Origin: Tabrizicola aquatica
GTDB taxonomy: Bacteria > Pseudomonadota > Alphaproteobacteria > Rhodobacterales > Rhodobacteraceae
Reading direction: 5' to 3'
Assembly (NCBI RefSeq): GCF_002900975.1
Contig: NZ_PJON01000003.1
Location: 472,470 to 536,469, forward strand
Length of the DNA: 64,000 bases
How positions within the stretch are numbered: position 1 is the first letter of the stretch; every line of letters begins with the position of its first letter. The position numbers were made by a program, and so were the translations under genes. The notes under the pieces were generated by a model. The model saw only the letters and a list, made by a program, of their open reading frames with translations, was not told where the DNA came from and searched no databases. This document shows positions 38,878-46,445 of this stretch, piece by piece.

Positions 38878-38921
38878 CAAATTCCTTCGAAGGAATTTGC
38901 AAAAGTTTTCGAAAACTTTTG
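38878..38921. repeat. Two abutting perfect 22-bp palindromes
   Basis: 38878-38899 has half-site CAAATTCCTTC and 38900-38921 has half-site CAAAAGTTTTC; each is followed by its exact reverse complement and they touch without a gap. Both centre on TTCGAA. They lie between the DUF2948 gene and hisD and are AT-rich inside high-GC DNA. They may act as a bidirectional terminator or a protein site; similar intergenic elements occur in other Rhodobacterales. Confidence 0.85.
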
Positions 38922-38996
38922 CCCCCGGACGCCCCGGCTTGAGGCCAAGGCCCCCGCGCGCTATCTGCACCGCGACCGTGACCCCCGGAGGCCCCG

Positions 38997-40298
38997 ATGC
39001 CCGTCTTCCTGAACACCGCCGACGCAGGCTTTGACGCCGCCTTCGCCGCCCTTCTGGGCCAGAAGCGCGAAGAGGCCGAGGATGTGGACCAGGCCGTCGC
39101 CGCTATCATCGCGGACGTGCGCGCTCGGGGCGACCATGCGGTGATCGACTTGACGGCGCGGTTCGACCGATTGACGCTGACGGCCGAGACCCTCGCCTTC
39201 ATCCCGGCGGAAATCGCCACCGAGATCGCCAAGGTCTCGGCCGAGGACCGCGCCGCGCTGGAACTGGCGGCGACCCGCATCCGCGCCTACCACGAGCGCC
39301 AGAAGCCGCAGGACGAAAGCTGGACCGACCCCGTCGGCGCAACCCTTGGCTGGCGCTGGACGCCCGTCTCGGCGGCGGGGCTCTATGTCCCGGGCGGCAC
39401 GGCGTCCTATCCGTCCTCCGTCCTGATGAACGCGATCCCCGCAAAGGTCGCCGGGGTCGAGCGTCTGGTGATCGCCTGCCCGACACCGGACGGCCGCGTG
39501 AACCCGCTGGTGCTTCTCGCCGCCCAGATCGCCGGGGTTGACGTGATCTACCGCATCGGCGGGGCTCAGGCGGTGGCGGCGCTGGCCTACGGCACCGAAA
39601 CCATCGCGGCCGTGGACAAGATCACCGGCCCCGGCAACGCCTTCGTCGCCGCCGCCAAACGCCGGGTCTTTGGCCGCGTCGGCATCGACATGATCGCCGG
39701 TCCGTCCGAAATCCTCGTCATCGCCGACGCGGACAACGACCCCGACTGGATCGCGCTCGACCTTCTCTCCCAGGCCGAACACGACGAAAGCGCGCAGTCG
39801 ATCCTGATCACCACCGACGCCGCCTTCGGTCAGGCCGTCGCCGACGCCGTTGCCAAGCGTCTGGAGACCCTGGACCGCCGCGCCATTGCCAGCGCCTCCT
39901 GGGCGCAGAACGGCGCGGTGATCGTCACCCGCAGCCTGTCCGAGGCCGCGACCCTGTCCAACCGCGTCGCCCCCGAACACCTGGAGCTTTGCGTCGCCGA
40001 CCCCGACGCCCTTGCGCAAAAGATCACCCACGCCGGCGCGATCTTCCTGGGCCAGTACACGCCCGAGGCCATAGGCGACTATATCGGCGGCCCGAACCAC
40101 GTTTTGCCCACCGCCCGCTCCGCCCGCTTTTCCTCGGGCCTTTCCGTCCTCGACTTCATGAAGCGCACCACGCTGGCCAAGATGACGCCCGAGGCGCTAA
40201 AGGCCATCGGCCCCGCCGCCGAACGCCTTGCCACCAGCGAAAGCCTGCAAGCCCATGGCCTCTCGGTCCGCGCGCGCCTCGACCGCCTGAACGACTAG
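38997..40298 (+). CDS. hisD: Histidinol dehydrogenase
   Basis: 433 residues, with ribosome site GGAGG before the ATG. It oxidises L-histidinol to L-histidine in two NAD-dependent steps. Conserved parts: GLYVPGGTASYPSSVLMNAIPAKVAGV, IYRIGGAQAVAALAYGTETI, DKITGPGNAFVAAAKR, MIAGPSEILVIAD, and the zinc-site stretch LLSQAEHDESAQ with the later NRVAPEHLEL. It stands alone here, away from other his genes. Confidence 0.97.
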   Translation: MPVFLNTADAGFDAAFAALLGQKREEAEDVDQAVAAIIADVRARGDHAVIDLTARFDRLTLTAETLAFIPAEIATEIAKVSAEDRAALELAATRIRAYHERQKPQDESWTDPVGATLGWRWTPVSAAGLYVPGGTASYPSSVLMNAIPAKVAGVERLVIACPTPDGRVNPLVLLAAQIAGVDVIYRIGGAQAVAALAYGTETIAAVDKITGPGNAFVAAAKRRVFGRVGIDMIAGPSEILVIADADNDPDWIALDLLSQAEHDESAQSILITTDAAFGQAVADAVAKRLETLDRRAIASASWAQNGAVIVTRSLSEAATLSNRVAPEHLELCVADPDALAQKITHAGAIFLGQYTPEAIGDYIGGPNHVLPTARSARFSSGLSVLDFMKRTTLAKMTPEALKAIGPAAERLATSESLQAHGLSVRARLDRLND

Positions 40299-40370
40299 CG
40301 CACCGACAGCGCACCTTTACCCACGCCGCCCGGACGGGCAGGGTAGGCCACCCGCAGCCGGAGGCCGCCC

Positions 40371-41015
40371 ATGCCCACCCTCTACTACTCGCGCAACCCC
40401 AACCCCCGTCTTGCCGCCGCCGTCGCGCGCTACCTTGACGCGCCCGTCACCCTGGAATGGGCCGCCCCCTTCGCCCCCGGCCAGGCCGAACGCTTCCTGC
40501 CCCTCAACCCCACCCAGCGCATCCCCATCCTCGTCGAAGACGACAGCCAGCCGCTGTGGGAAGCCGACGCCATCGCCTGCCGGCTGTCCCAACTCGTCAA
40601 CTCCGACTTCTGGCGCCAGGGCGCGGCCCAGCCCGACATGATCCGCTGGATCAGCTGGGGGAAGGAAAACTTCGTCCGCGCCTGCGACATCGTCAGCTTC
40701 GAGACCGGCACCAAACCGCGCTACCAGATCGGCCCCAGCGCCCCCGACGCCATCGCCGAAGGCCACCGCCAGTTCCACGAACATGCCCCGATCCTGGACC
40801 GCCACCTGGACCGCCGCGACTGGCTGACCGGCGACACCCCCAGCCACGCCGACTTTCGCATGGCGACCTTCCTGCCCTTCAACGCCACCATGCGCCTGCC
40901 GCTCGCCGACTACCCCGCACTGGACGCCTGGAACGCGCGCCTCAATGCCATCCCCGCCTGGGCCGACCCCTTCCAGGGCCTGAACACGCCCGAACTTCCC
41001 CCCATCCCCGCTTGA
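40371..41015 (+). CDS. Glutathione S-transferase
   Basis: 214 residues. N-terminal thioredoxin-like domain: LYYSRNPNPRLAAAVARYL ... NPTQRIPILVEDDSQPLWEADAIACRLSQ, where the QRIP cis-proline and the EADAI glutathione loop are visible. C-terminal all-helical domain with DWLTGDTPSHADFRMATFLPF. No specific subclass or substrate can be read. It is separated from hisD by 72 bases and may be independently transcribed. Confidence 0.85.
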   Translation: MPTLYYSRNPNPRLAAAVARYLDAPVTLEWAAPFAPGQAERFLPLNPTQRIPILVEDDSQPLWEADAIACRLSQLVNSDFWRQGAAQPDMIRWISWGKENFVRACDIVSFETGTKPRYQIGPSAPDAIAEGHRQFHEHAPILDRHLDRRDWLTGDTPSHADFRMATFLPFNATMRLPLADYPALDAWNARLNAIPAWADPFQGLNTPELPPIPA

Positions 41016-41066
41016 CCCGCGCCCCCCCGGCATTGCATCACGGGCGCCAGCCCCCGGGGACCAGAC

Positions 41067-41543
41067 ATGAACCGCATCTGCCATATCGAGATCGACGAAA
41101 AGGGCCTCGCCCGTCCCACGCCCGAGATCGAACAGGAACGCCGCGTCGCGATTTTCGACCTCTTGGAGGAAAACTCCTTCACCCCCGCCCGCCGCCCCGA
41201 CCGCGAGATGCCCGAAGGCCCCTACCGGGTTCAGCTTGCCATCCGCGACGGACGCCTGGTTTTCGACATCGCCACCGAAACCGGCGAGAAAGCGGCCGAA
41301 TTCCACCTGTCGCTTGGCCCCTTCAAGCAGGTGGTGAAGGACTACTTCCAGATCTGCGAAAGCTATTTCGACGCGGTGAAACGCCTGCCCCCCAGCCAGA
41401 TCGAAGCGATCGACATGGCCCGCCGCGGCATCCACAACGAAGGCGCGTCGATCCTGCGCGAACGGCTGGAGGGCAAGGCCGAGGTCGACACGGACACCGC
41501 GCGCCGGCTTTTCACCCTGATCTGCGTCCTGCACTGGGGTTAA
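41067..41543 (+). CDS. UPF0262 family protein
   Basis: 158 residues matching UPF0262: ICHIEIDEKGLARPTPEIEQERRVAIFDLLEENSF, LAIRDGRLVFDI, and FHLSLGPFKQVVKDYFQICESYFDAVK. It is a soluble alphaproteobacterial family of unknown function, usually beside hisD and a low-molecular-weight phosphatase gene. The phosphatase gene follows two bases after its stop. Confidence 0.88.
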   Translation: MNRICHIEIDEKGLARPTPEIEQERRVAIFDLLEENSFTPARRPDREMPEGPYRVQLAIRDGRLVFDIATETGEKAAEFHLSLGPFKQVVKDYFQICESYFDAVKRLPPSQIEAIDMARRGIHNEGASILRERLEGKAEVDTDTARRLFTLICVLHWG

Positions 41544-41545
41544 GC

Positions 41546-42004
41546 TTGGGCGACTTCCCGCAATCCGTCCTCTTCTGCTGCGACCACAATGCCGTGCGGT
41601 CGCCGATGGCCGAGGGGCTGATGAAACGGCTCTACGGCCAGCGCGCCTATGTGCAGTCCGCCGGCGTGAAGAACGACATGGAGGTGGACGGCTTTTCCGT
41701 GGCCGTCTGCCAGGAACTGGGGATCGAGCTGTCGCGCCACCGCAGCCGCAGCTTCGACGAGATGCAGGATTGGGGCGACGACCTCAGCCAGTTCGACCTG
41801 ATCATCGCGCTTTCCCCGGCCAGTCAGCGCATGGCGCTGGAACTCACGCGGTTCCACCACCTTGACATCGAATACTGGCCGATTCTGGACCCGACGGGCC
41901 TCGGCGAAACGCGCGAGGCAAAGCTGGCGGCCTACCGGCAGGCGCGGGATCAGATCAAGACCCGCATGCTGGAACGGTTTGGCCCGCCCACCGAAACCGG
42001 CTGA
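41546..42004 (+). CDS. Low-molecular-weight protein-tyrosine phosphatase family
   Basis: 152 residues from a TTG at 41546; no ATG fits before the active site. The P-loop CDHNAVRSP is C-X5-R-S and the C-terminal DP pair is in ILDPTG, as in LMW-PTP and ArsC2-type arsenate reductases. The GGGG ten bases upstream can serve as ribosome site within the UPF0262 stop region. It may dephosphorylate proteins; arsenate reduction is not supported by context. Confidence 0.8.
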   Translation: MGDFPQSVLFCCDHNAVRSPMAEGLMKRLYGQRAYVQSAGVKNDMEVDGFSVAVCQELGIELSRHRSRSFDEMQDWGDDLSQFDLIIALSPASQRMALELTRFHHLDIEYWPILDPTGLGETREAKLAAYRQARDQIKTRMLERFGPPTETG

Positions 42005-42035
42005 CTGAAACCGACTGACCCCACGCAACGCAGGG

Positions 42036-42067
42036 GCGTAAGGTGGGCGATATCGCCCACCCTACGC
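42036..42067. repeat. REP-like palindrome (GTGGG...CCCAC) with ATCGAT-like centre
   Basis: The left arm GCGTAAGGTGGGCGAT is followed by its near-exact complement ending CCCACCCTACGC (one mismatch). The arms equal those of the REPs beside rayT (45607-46088), but the centre differs. It overlaps the HxlR stop codon and lies about 3.5 kb from rayT. Confidence 0.8.
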
Positions 42068-42454
42068 CGCCGCCAAGGCCACCTTCGCCGCCAGGATTTC
42101 CGGCAGCGCCCCCTCGATCCAGCCGACCAACGCAACGACATGCGCCGCCGCCTCGCGCCCCAGTGGCGTCAATTCATACTCCACATGCGGCGGCACCACC
42201 GGATGCGCGGTGCGCAGGACGAATCCGTCCGCCTCCAGCTCTTTCAGCGTCTGGCTCAGCATCCGTTCGCTGACCCCGCCAACCTTGCGCCGCAGCTCGG
42301 CAAAACGGTGCGGGCCGGTCGCCAGGGCCACCATCACCAGCGTGCCCCAGCGGTTGGTCAGGTGGCTAAGGATTGCCCTCGACGGACAATCCGCCGCCAG
42401 CACGTTGCCCAACTGCCAGCCGTCCAGCAGGCCCTGTGCATCCCGTTCCATCAT
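42062..42454 (-). CDS. HxlR-family transcriptional regulator
   Basis: 130 residues from an ATG at 42454 (or 42451). HxlR winged helix: CPSRAILSHLTNRWGTLVMVALATGPHRFAELRRKVGGVSERMLSQTLKELEADGFV, then HVEYELTPLGREAA. Divergent from the NAD(P)-binding gene, with a 7-bp inverted repeat between them. This arrangement is usual for HxlR regulators that control an adjacent quinone or aldehyde reductase. The stop codon lies inside a REP-like palindrome. Confidence 0.9.
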   Translation of the reverse strand: MMERDAQGLLDGWQLGNVLAADCPSRAILSHLTNRWGTLVMVALATGPHRFAELRRKVGGVSERMLSQTLKELEADGFVLRTAHPVVPPHVEYELTPLGREAAAHVVALVGWIEGALPEILAAKVALAAA

Positions 42455-42473
42455 TCTGTGCGGCCTTTCTGGA

Positions 42474-42510
42474 TACTTACAAATTTGTGCGTACTTCCTT
42501 TTCGTAAGTA
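42474..42510. promoter_or_regulatory. Inverted repeat TACTTAC ... GTAAGTA, likely HxlR operator
   Basis: TACTTAC at 42474-42480 and GTAAGTA at 42504-42510 are exact complements around an AT-rich spacer that also holds GTACTT. They lie in the 93-base gap between the divergent regulator and reductase genes, where HxlR dimers usually bind. Confidence 0.55.
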
Positions 42511-42547
42511 ATGCCGTATCTCTTCCCCTGTCAACAAGGAGAGACCC

Positions 42548-43378
42548 ATGACCATCGCCATCACCGGAGCCACCGGCCAGCTTGGCCGCCTTGCCATTAC
42601 CGACCTGAAGGCGCGTGGCGCCAACCCCGTCGCGCTGGTCCGCGACCCGGCCAAGGCCGCCGATCTGGGCGTCGAGGCCCGCGCCTTCGACTATACCGCC
42701 GCCGACCCGGCCGCCCTGACGGGGGTGAAGACGCTGGTCCTCATCTCTTCCAACGACTTCAACGACCGCATTGGCCAGCACCGCAACGTGATCGCCGCCG
42801 CAAAGGCCGCCGGGGTCGGGCGGATCATCTACACCTCGATCCTGAAGGGCGACCGGAACCCGATGATCCTCGCGCAGGACCACATCGCGACCGAGGCCGC
42901 GCTGCGTGCCTCTGGCCTGCCTGCGACGATCCTGCGCAACGGCTGGTATACCGAGAACTACACTGGCGCGCTGGGCGCTGCGATCCAGCATGGCGCGATG
43001 ATCGGCGCGGCGGGCGAGGGGCAGGTGAACTCGGCCGCCCGCAAGGACTATGCCCAGGCGATTGCCGTGGTGGCGCTTGACGATGCCCACTCCGGCAAGA
43101 CCTATGAACTGGCTGGCGACAGCGCCCATACCGGCGCCGACTTCGCCGCCGCCGTCGCCAAGGCTGCCGGCAAGCCCGTGGCCTATGCTTCGATGCCCGA
43201 AGCCGCCTATGCCGAGGCGTTGATCGGTTTCGGCCTGCCCGAAGGCTTTGCCCGCATCCTTGCCGACAGCGACGCCCGCGCGGGCGAGGGGGCGCTTGCC
43301 GACGACAGCCGCACCCTCTCGCGCCTGATCGGCCGGCCGACGACGCCCATCGCCGAGACGATCGCTGCGGCTCTCTGA
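42548..43378 (+). CDS. NAD(P)-binding oxidoreductase (YtfG/NmrA-like)
   Basis: 276 residues. Rossmann start MTIAITGATGQLGRL, then VLISSNDFNDRIGQHRNVIAAAKAAGVGRIIYTSI and ILRNGWYTENYTG, as in YtfG (quinone oxidoreductase 2). It is an atypical SDR without a clear YxxxK. Probable role: NADPH-dependent reduction of quinones or thiol-reactive carbonyls, under the divergent HxlR regulator. Its last 46 codons are duplicated downstream at 43490-43627. Confidence 0.88.
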   Translation: MTIAITGATGQLGRLAITDLKARGANPVALVRDPAKAADLGVEARAFDYTAADPAALTGVKTLVLISSNDFNDRIGQHRNVIAAAKAAGVGRIIYTSILKGDRNPMILAQDHIATEAALRASGLPATILRNGWYTENYTGALGAAIQHGAMIGAAGEGQVNSAARKDYAQAIAVVALDDAHSGKTYELAGDSAHTGADFAAAVAKAAGKPVAYASMPEAAYAEALIGFGLPEGFARILADSDARAGEGALADDSRTLSRLIGRPTTPIAETIAAAL

Positions 43379-43400
43379 CCTCGGGCAGTCTGGCGCGCCC
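43241..43400 (+). repeat. Direct repeat, copy 1 (gene 3' end)
   Basis: About 160 bases covering the last part of the YtfG-like gene and 22 bases past its stop. They recur at 43490-43649 with roughly a dozen differences and the same orientation, 249 bases apart start to start. Confidence 0.9.
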
Positions 43401-43489
43401 GTTTCCCTGCGGCGAGGTGCGGCAAGGGGCACGGAAAAAAGGTTGCAACTTCCCTGACCGAAAAACCTAAACATCTGACGTCCCAGTTC

Positions 43490-43627
43490 GAAGGCTTTGC
43501 CCGCATCCTTGCCAACAGCGACGCCCGCGCGGGCGAGGGGGCGCTTGCCGACGACAGCCGCACCCTCTCGCGCCTGATCGACCGGCCGACGACGCCCATC
43601 GCCGGGAAGATCGCGGCAGCCCTCTGA
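43490..43627 (+). pseudogene. Remnant of a second YtfG-like gene (3' end only)
   Basis: Encodes GFARILANSDARAGEGALADDSRTLSRLI then TTPIAGKIAAAL and stop, almost the tail of the 42548-43378 protein. There is no start codon or ribosome site in front. Several base changes are synonymous (GCGGCT versus GCAGCC), so it may come from a diverged paralog that was mostly deleted. Confidence 0.85.
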
Positions 43628-43649
43628 CGTCGGGCAGTCTGGCGCGCCC
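43490..43649 (+). repeat. Direct repeat, copy 2
   Basis: Second copy of the 160-base unit at 43241-43400. The similarity continues past the stop (CGGGCAGTCTGGCGCGCCC). The 486-base gap 43379-43864 holds this remnant and, near 43690-43730, an AT-rich stretch likely to be the promoter of the next gene. Confidence 0.9.
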
Positions 43650-43748
43650 CTTCTGCCCCCACATGGGGACGGAAGGGGCCGATCCAGAAGATTGATATTT
43701 CCTTAATGAAAAATCGGAACTACATGAATCATATAGGAAATCCCAATC

Positions 43749-43763
43749 TGTCCACCGTGGACA
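43749..43763. repeat. 15-bp palindrome TGTCCACCGTGGACA
   Basis: Perfect 7-bp arms around one base, in the leader of the SnoaL-like gene. The same arms recur at 44888-44902 and, shortened, at 51025-51037. Confidence 0.7.
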
Positions 43764-43864
43764 AGCCCGCCCTGTCGCTTTCGATCTCCGACCCGCCGCG
43801 CCCGGCTTGGAAACCCAGCCCCGGCCCGCTAGTCTCATCCAGCCCCGCCCCGGAAGGAGACCCC

Positions 43865-44275
43865 ATGCCCCGCGCCGACACCCTCGCTCTCATCACCCGC
43901 TACTACGCCGCCTTCAACGCCGGCGATGCCGAGGGGATGCTCGCCTGCCTGACCGACGACATCGAACACCGGGTGAACGAGGGCGGCCACCGGATCGGCA
44001 AGGACCGCTTCCGCGAATTCTGCGGCCACATGGGGGTCAGCTACCGCGAGCAGTTGCAGGACCTTGTGATCTTCGCGACCGACGAAGGCAGCCGGGGGGC
44101 GGCGGAATTCGTGGTCCACGGCCAGTACCTGCAGACCGACCCCGGCCTGCCCGAGGCGAGGGGCCAGACCTACATCCTTCCCGCCGGCGGGTTCTTCGAG
44201 ATCCGCGACGGCCTGATCAGCCGGATCACCACCTTCTACAACCTCAACGACTGGATCCGGCAGGTCTCGGCATGA
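43865..44275 (+). CDS. SnoaL-like/NTF2-fold protein (ketosteroid-isomerase related)
   Basis: 136 residues from an ATG with GGAAGGAG upstream; a frame open to 43706 has no second ribosome site. NTF2-like start TLALITRYYAAFNAGDAEGMLACLTDDIEHRVNEGG, then KDRFREFCGHM and GFFEIRDGLISRITTFYNLNDW. The cone-shaped fold hosts many enzymes; no catalytic residues can be assigned. The next gene overlaps its stop (ATGA), so the two act as a pair. Confidence 0.82.
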   Translation: MPRADTLALITRYYAAFNAGDAEGMLACLTDDIEHRVNEGGHRIGKDRFREFCGHMGVSYREQLQDLVIFATDEGSRGAAEFVVHGQYLQTDPGLPEARGQTYILPAGGFFEIRDGLISRITTFYNLNDWIRQVSA

Positions 44276-44868
44276 ACATCGACGAGATCGAGGTCCGCGC
44301 CCTGCACGGCACCGAGCTGGAGGCCGCGCTGGACGAAGTGGCCCGGCTTCGGATCACCGTCTTCCGGGACTGGCCCTACCTTTACGACGGCACCCTCGAC
44401 TATGAACGGCAGTATCTGGACACCTACCGGGACAACCCCGGCGCGCTGCTGGTGGGGGCCTTCCATGAGGGTCGGCTGATCGGCGCCTCCACCTCCACCC
44501 CGATGGAGGACCACGCCCCCGAATTCGCCGCCCCCTTCCGCGACCTTGGCATCCCCCCGGAGCAGATCCTCTACGGGGCCGAATCCGTCCTCTTGCGTCC
44601 CTACCGGGGCATCGGTCTTGGCCACCGCTTCATCGACCTGCGCGAGGCCCATGCCCGCGATCTTGGGCGCAGCCACGTCGCCTTCTGCTCGGTCATCCGT
44701 CCCGACGACCACCCCGCCCGGCCCGCCGTCCACCGGACGAACGACGCCTTCTGGCGGGGGCGGGGATACGAGACCCTGCCGGGCGTGATGGCCCGGTTCA
44801 GCTGGAAGGACCTGGGCGATGCCGAGGAGACGGAAAAGCCGCTGCAGTTCTGGATGCGGGCCCTCTGA
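44272..44868 (+). CDS. GNAT-family N-acetyltransferase
   Basis: 198 residues, translationally coupled to the SnoaL-like gene. The GNAT core is GALLVGAFHEGRLIGASTST ... AESVLLRPYRGIGLGHRFIDLREAHARDLG, where RxxGxG-type acetyl-CoA loop residues (RGIGLG) are visible. The later NDAFWRGRGYE is the usual GNAT strand 6. It is longer than typical small GNATs because of an N-terminal extension of about 50 residues. Substrate unknown; the pairing with an NTF2-fold protein recurs in Rhodobacterales. Confidence 0.82.
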   Translation: MNIDEIEVRALHGTELEAALDEVARLRITVFRDWPYLYDGTLDYERQYLDTYRDNPGALLVGAFHEGRLIGASTSTPMEDHAPEFAAPFRDLGIPPEQILYGAESVLLRPYRGIGLGHRFIDLREAHARDLGRSHVAFCSVIRPDDHPARPAVHRTNDAFWRGRGYETLPGVMARFSWKDLGDAEETEKPLQFWMRAL

Positions 44869-44960
44869 GGGGCCGTGAGCCGCAATCTGTCCACGGTGGA
44901 CAGAACTTGAAAGCCACGTCTTTTCAAATGGTTGATCGTGGGCGTTAACGGTTTGTCAAC
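44866..44960. other. Intergenic element with palindrome and CtrA-like box, copy 1
   Basis: Begins at the stop of the GNAT gene (TGAGGGGCCGT), contains the TGTCCACGGTGGACA palindrome (44888-44902), then TTTCAA, CGTGGGCGTT and TTAA-N7-TCAA (44945-44959). The same order occurs at 51016-51095. The last box resembles the CtrA site TTAA-N7-TTAA with one change. Confidence 0.55.
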
Positions 44961-45057
44961 GGTCTCTGGACCGGTCGGATCGGCGCCTTTCTGACCAAAG
45001 CTGAACCTGCCGTCCGGCGTAACGCCATCTTAACCGATGCTGCGCAAGGCTGGCCGC

Positions 45058-45612
45058 ATGTCCGCCTATCTTCGCCCCAAGGTGCCCGGCGCATCGCTGT
45101 TTCTGACCCTCTCCCTGGCCGACCGGGGGGCAACGACGCTGGTGGAGGAGGTCGAGGCGCTGCGCGCCGCAGTGCGCCAGACCCTTGCCGAACGTCCGTT
45201 CCGCATCGACGCCTGGGTCGTGATGCCCGACCACATGCACTGCGTCTGGACCCTGCCAGAGGGCGATGCGGCCTATTCCCTTCGGGTGGGTGCCATCAAG
45301 GCGCGCTTCACGCGGGCCTTGACCGGCGCGCAGGCACGGACGGTTATTGGGGCGGGGCGGGCGGAGGGTGGGCCGCAACCCAAGCTTACGATCAACGGAG
45401 GGCATCGCAGCACGTCGAAACTGCGCAAGGGCGATGGCCGGGTCTGGCAGCGCCGGTTCTGGGAGCATCACATCCGCGGCCCCGAGGACTTTGCCAGCTG
45501 CCTGCGGTACTGCTGGGCCGATCCCGTCACCCATGGGCTGGTCGAGCATCCGCGCGACTGGCCGTTTTCGTCCTGGCATCGGGATGTCGGACAAGTGCTG
45601 GTGCCCGCGTAA
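45058..45612 (+). CDS. REP-associated tyrosine transposase (RAYT)
   Basis: 184 residues from the ATG at 45058 (AAGG upstream); 45037 is an alternative start. Y1-transposase fold of the IS200/IS605 relatives: ASLFLTLSLADR, the metal-binding VVMPDHMHCVWTL with HMH, QRRFWEHHIR, and LRYCWADPVTHGLV, which holds the catalytic Tyr. RAYTs cut and move REP palindromes. Four REP-like palindromes lie within 3.6 kb, and the stop codon is inside one of them. Confidence 0.9.
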   Translation: MSAYLRPKVPGASLFLTLSLADRGATTLVEEVEALRAAVRQTLAERPFRIDAWVVMPDHMHCVWTLPEGDAAYSLRVGAIKARFTRALTGAQARTVIGAGRAEGGPQPKLTINGGHRSTSKLRKGDGRVWQRRFWEHHIRGPEDFASCLRYCWADPVTHGLVEHPRDWPFSSWHRDVGQVLVPA

Positions 45613-45636
45613 GGTGGGGTTCAACCCCACCCTACG
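45607..45636. repeat. REP palindrome at the end of rayT
   Basis: Left arm GCGTAAGGTGGGGTT, centre C, right arm AACCCCACCCTACG; nearly perfect. It contains the rayT stop codon TAA at 45610-45612. Confidence 0.9.
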
Positions 45637-45639
45637 AAA

Positions 45640-45791
45640 GAAGGCAGACCGCAGATCGGGTTCAGTCAGGTCCAGGTGGCTGGCGGGATCTGGCGACCTC
45701 GCCTTTGCAAGCCGTGCTGGTGGAGAAGCCAGGAGACTGGTCGTCTTCGTCCCGGCATCTGATTGTCAGTCTGTCGCTGGGTCCAGCGTAA
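45640..45791 (+). pseudogene. Decayed second rayT (3' end)
   Basis: 45717-45791 aligns codon for codon with the last 25 codons of rayT: LVEKPGDWSSSSRHL ... LGPA and stop, against LVEHPRDWPFSSWHR ... LVPA and stop. Thirteen of 24 residues are identical and both stops lie in a REP. The upstream part (45640-45716) is only loosely similar and has no open frame of rayT type. Confidence 0.75.
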
Positions 45792-45815
45792 GGTGGGGTT
45801 CAACCCCACCTTACG
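45786..45815. repeat. REP palindrome after the decayed rayT
   Basis: Arms CGTAAGGTGGGGTT and AACCCCACCTTACG are exact complements around a single C. It is the most regular copy of the family in the window. Confidence 0.9.
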
Positions 45816-46059
45816 ACGGAAGGCAGGCGCTGGGACGCTGCAGCGGGCAGCGCCATGACGGGCGGCAGCGTGCAGCAAAGGCTCGTATGGGGGAAGTCTG
45901 ACGCGGGGGACTAGCCCAAGCTGCGGGTCAAAGGTATCTCGTGATCGGTGGCGGGCTGCGCAGTTCCCCAGCGGTCCGTTCGCCTGCGGGGTTCACCAAA
46001 CCCGGCGACAGGGTGCGTCTGCTCCTGCCGAAGTCGCATCGCCCGGCATGAGGAAACCT

Positions 46060-46088
46060 GCGTAGGGTGGGGTTCAACCCCACCCCAG
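46060..46088. repeat. Degenerate REP palindrome upstream of infA
   Basis: GCGTAGGGTGGGGTTCAACC then CCACCCCAGG; the outer right arm has decayed. The 245 bases between this copy and 45815 hold no gene; GCATCG...GCGTAGGG just before it may be a last trace of another rayT tail. From 46089 to 46225 there is only the infA leader. Confidence 0.8.
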
Positions 46089-46225
46089 GATGAAGAATTA
46101 CACCAGTCCTGCAGCGGCCAATCCCCGCCTTCCCGGAGAATCCGCTTGAAACCCGGCGCTTTCGGGGGCATATCGCCCCCCGGAAGCCTGCGGTCCCCCG
46201 CGGGCCAGTCTGCAATGGAGAGACC

Positions 46226-46444
46226 ATGGCCAAGGAAGACATTCTCGAATTCCCCGGTGTCGTCAAGGAACTCTTGCCCAATGCGACATTCAGGGTCGAA
46301 CTCGAGAACGGCCATGAACTGATCGCGGTGATGGCAGGAAAGATGCGCAAGAACCGCATCCGCGTGCTGGCCGGTGACAAGGTGCAAGTCGAGATGACGC
46401 CCTACGACCTGTCCAAGGGCCGCATCAACTATCGCTTCAAGTAA
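46226..46444 (+). CDS. infA: Translation initiation factor IF-1
   Basis: 72 residues, standard length, an OB fold along the whole protein: [64 protein letters not shown]. It binds the ribosomal A site during initiation. First gene of the infA-maf-rng-yacG block; maf begins one base after its stop. Confidence 0.98.
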   Translation: MAKEDILEFPGVVKELLPNATFRVELENGHELIAVMAGKMRKNRIRVLAGDKVQVEMTPYDLSKGRINYRFK

Positions 46445-46445
46445 A

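Noticed and set aside
45316..45901. Other open frames through the REP region (both strands, recurring VGFNPTLR-like peptides)
   Set aside because: These peptides are translations of the REP palindromes themselves, with no start signals and no family.
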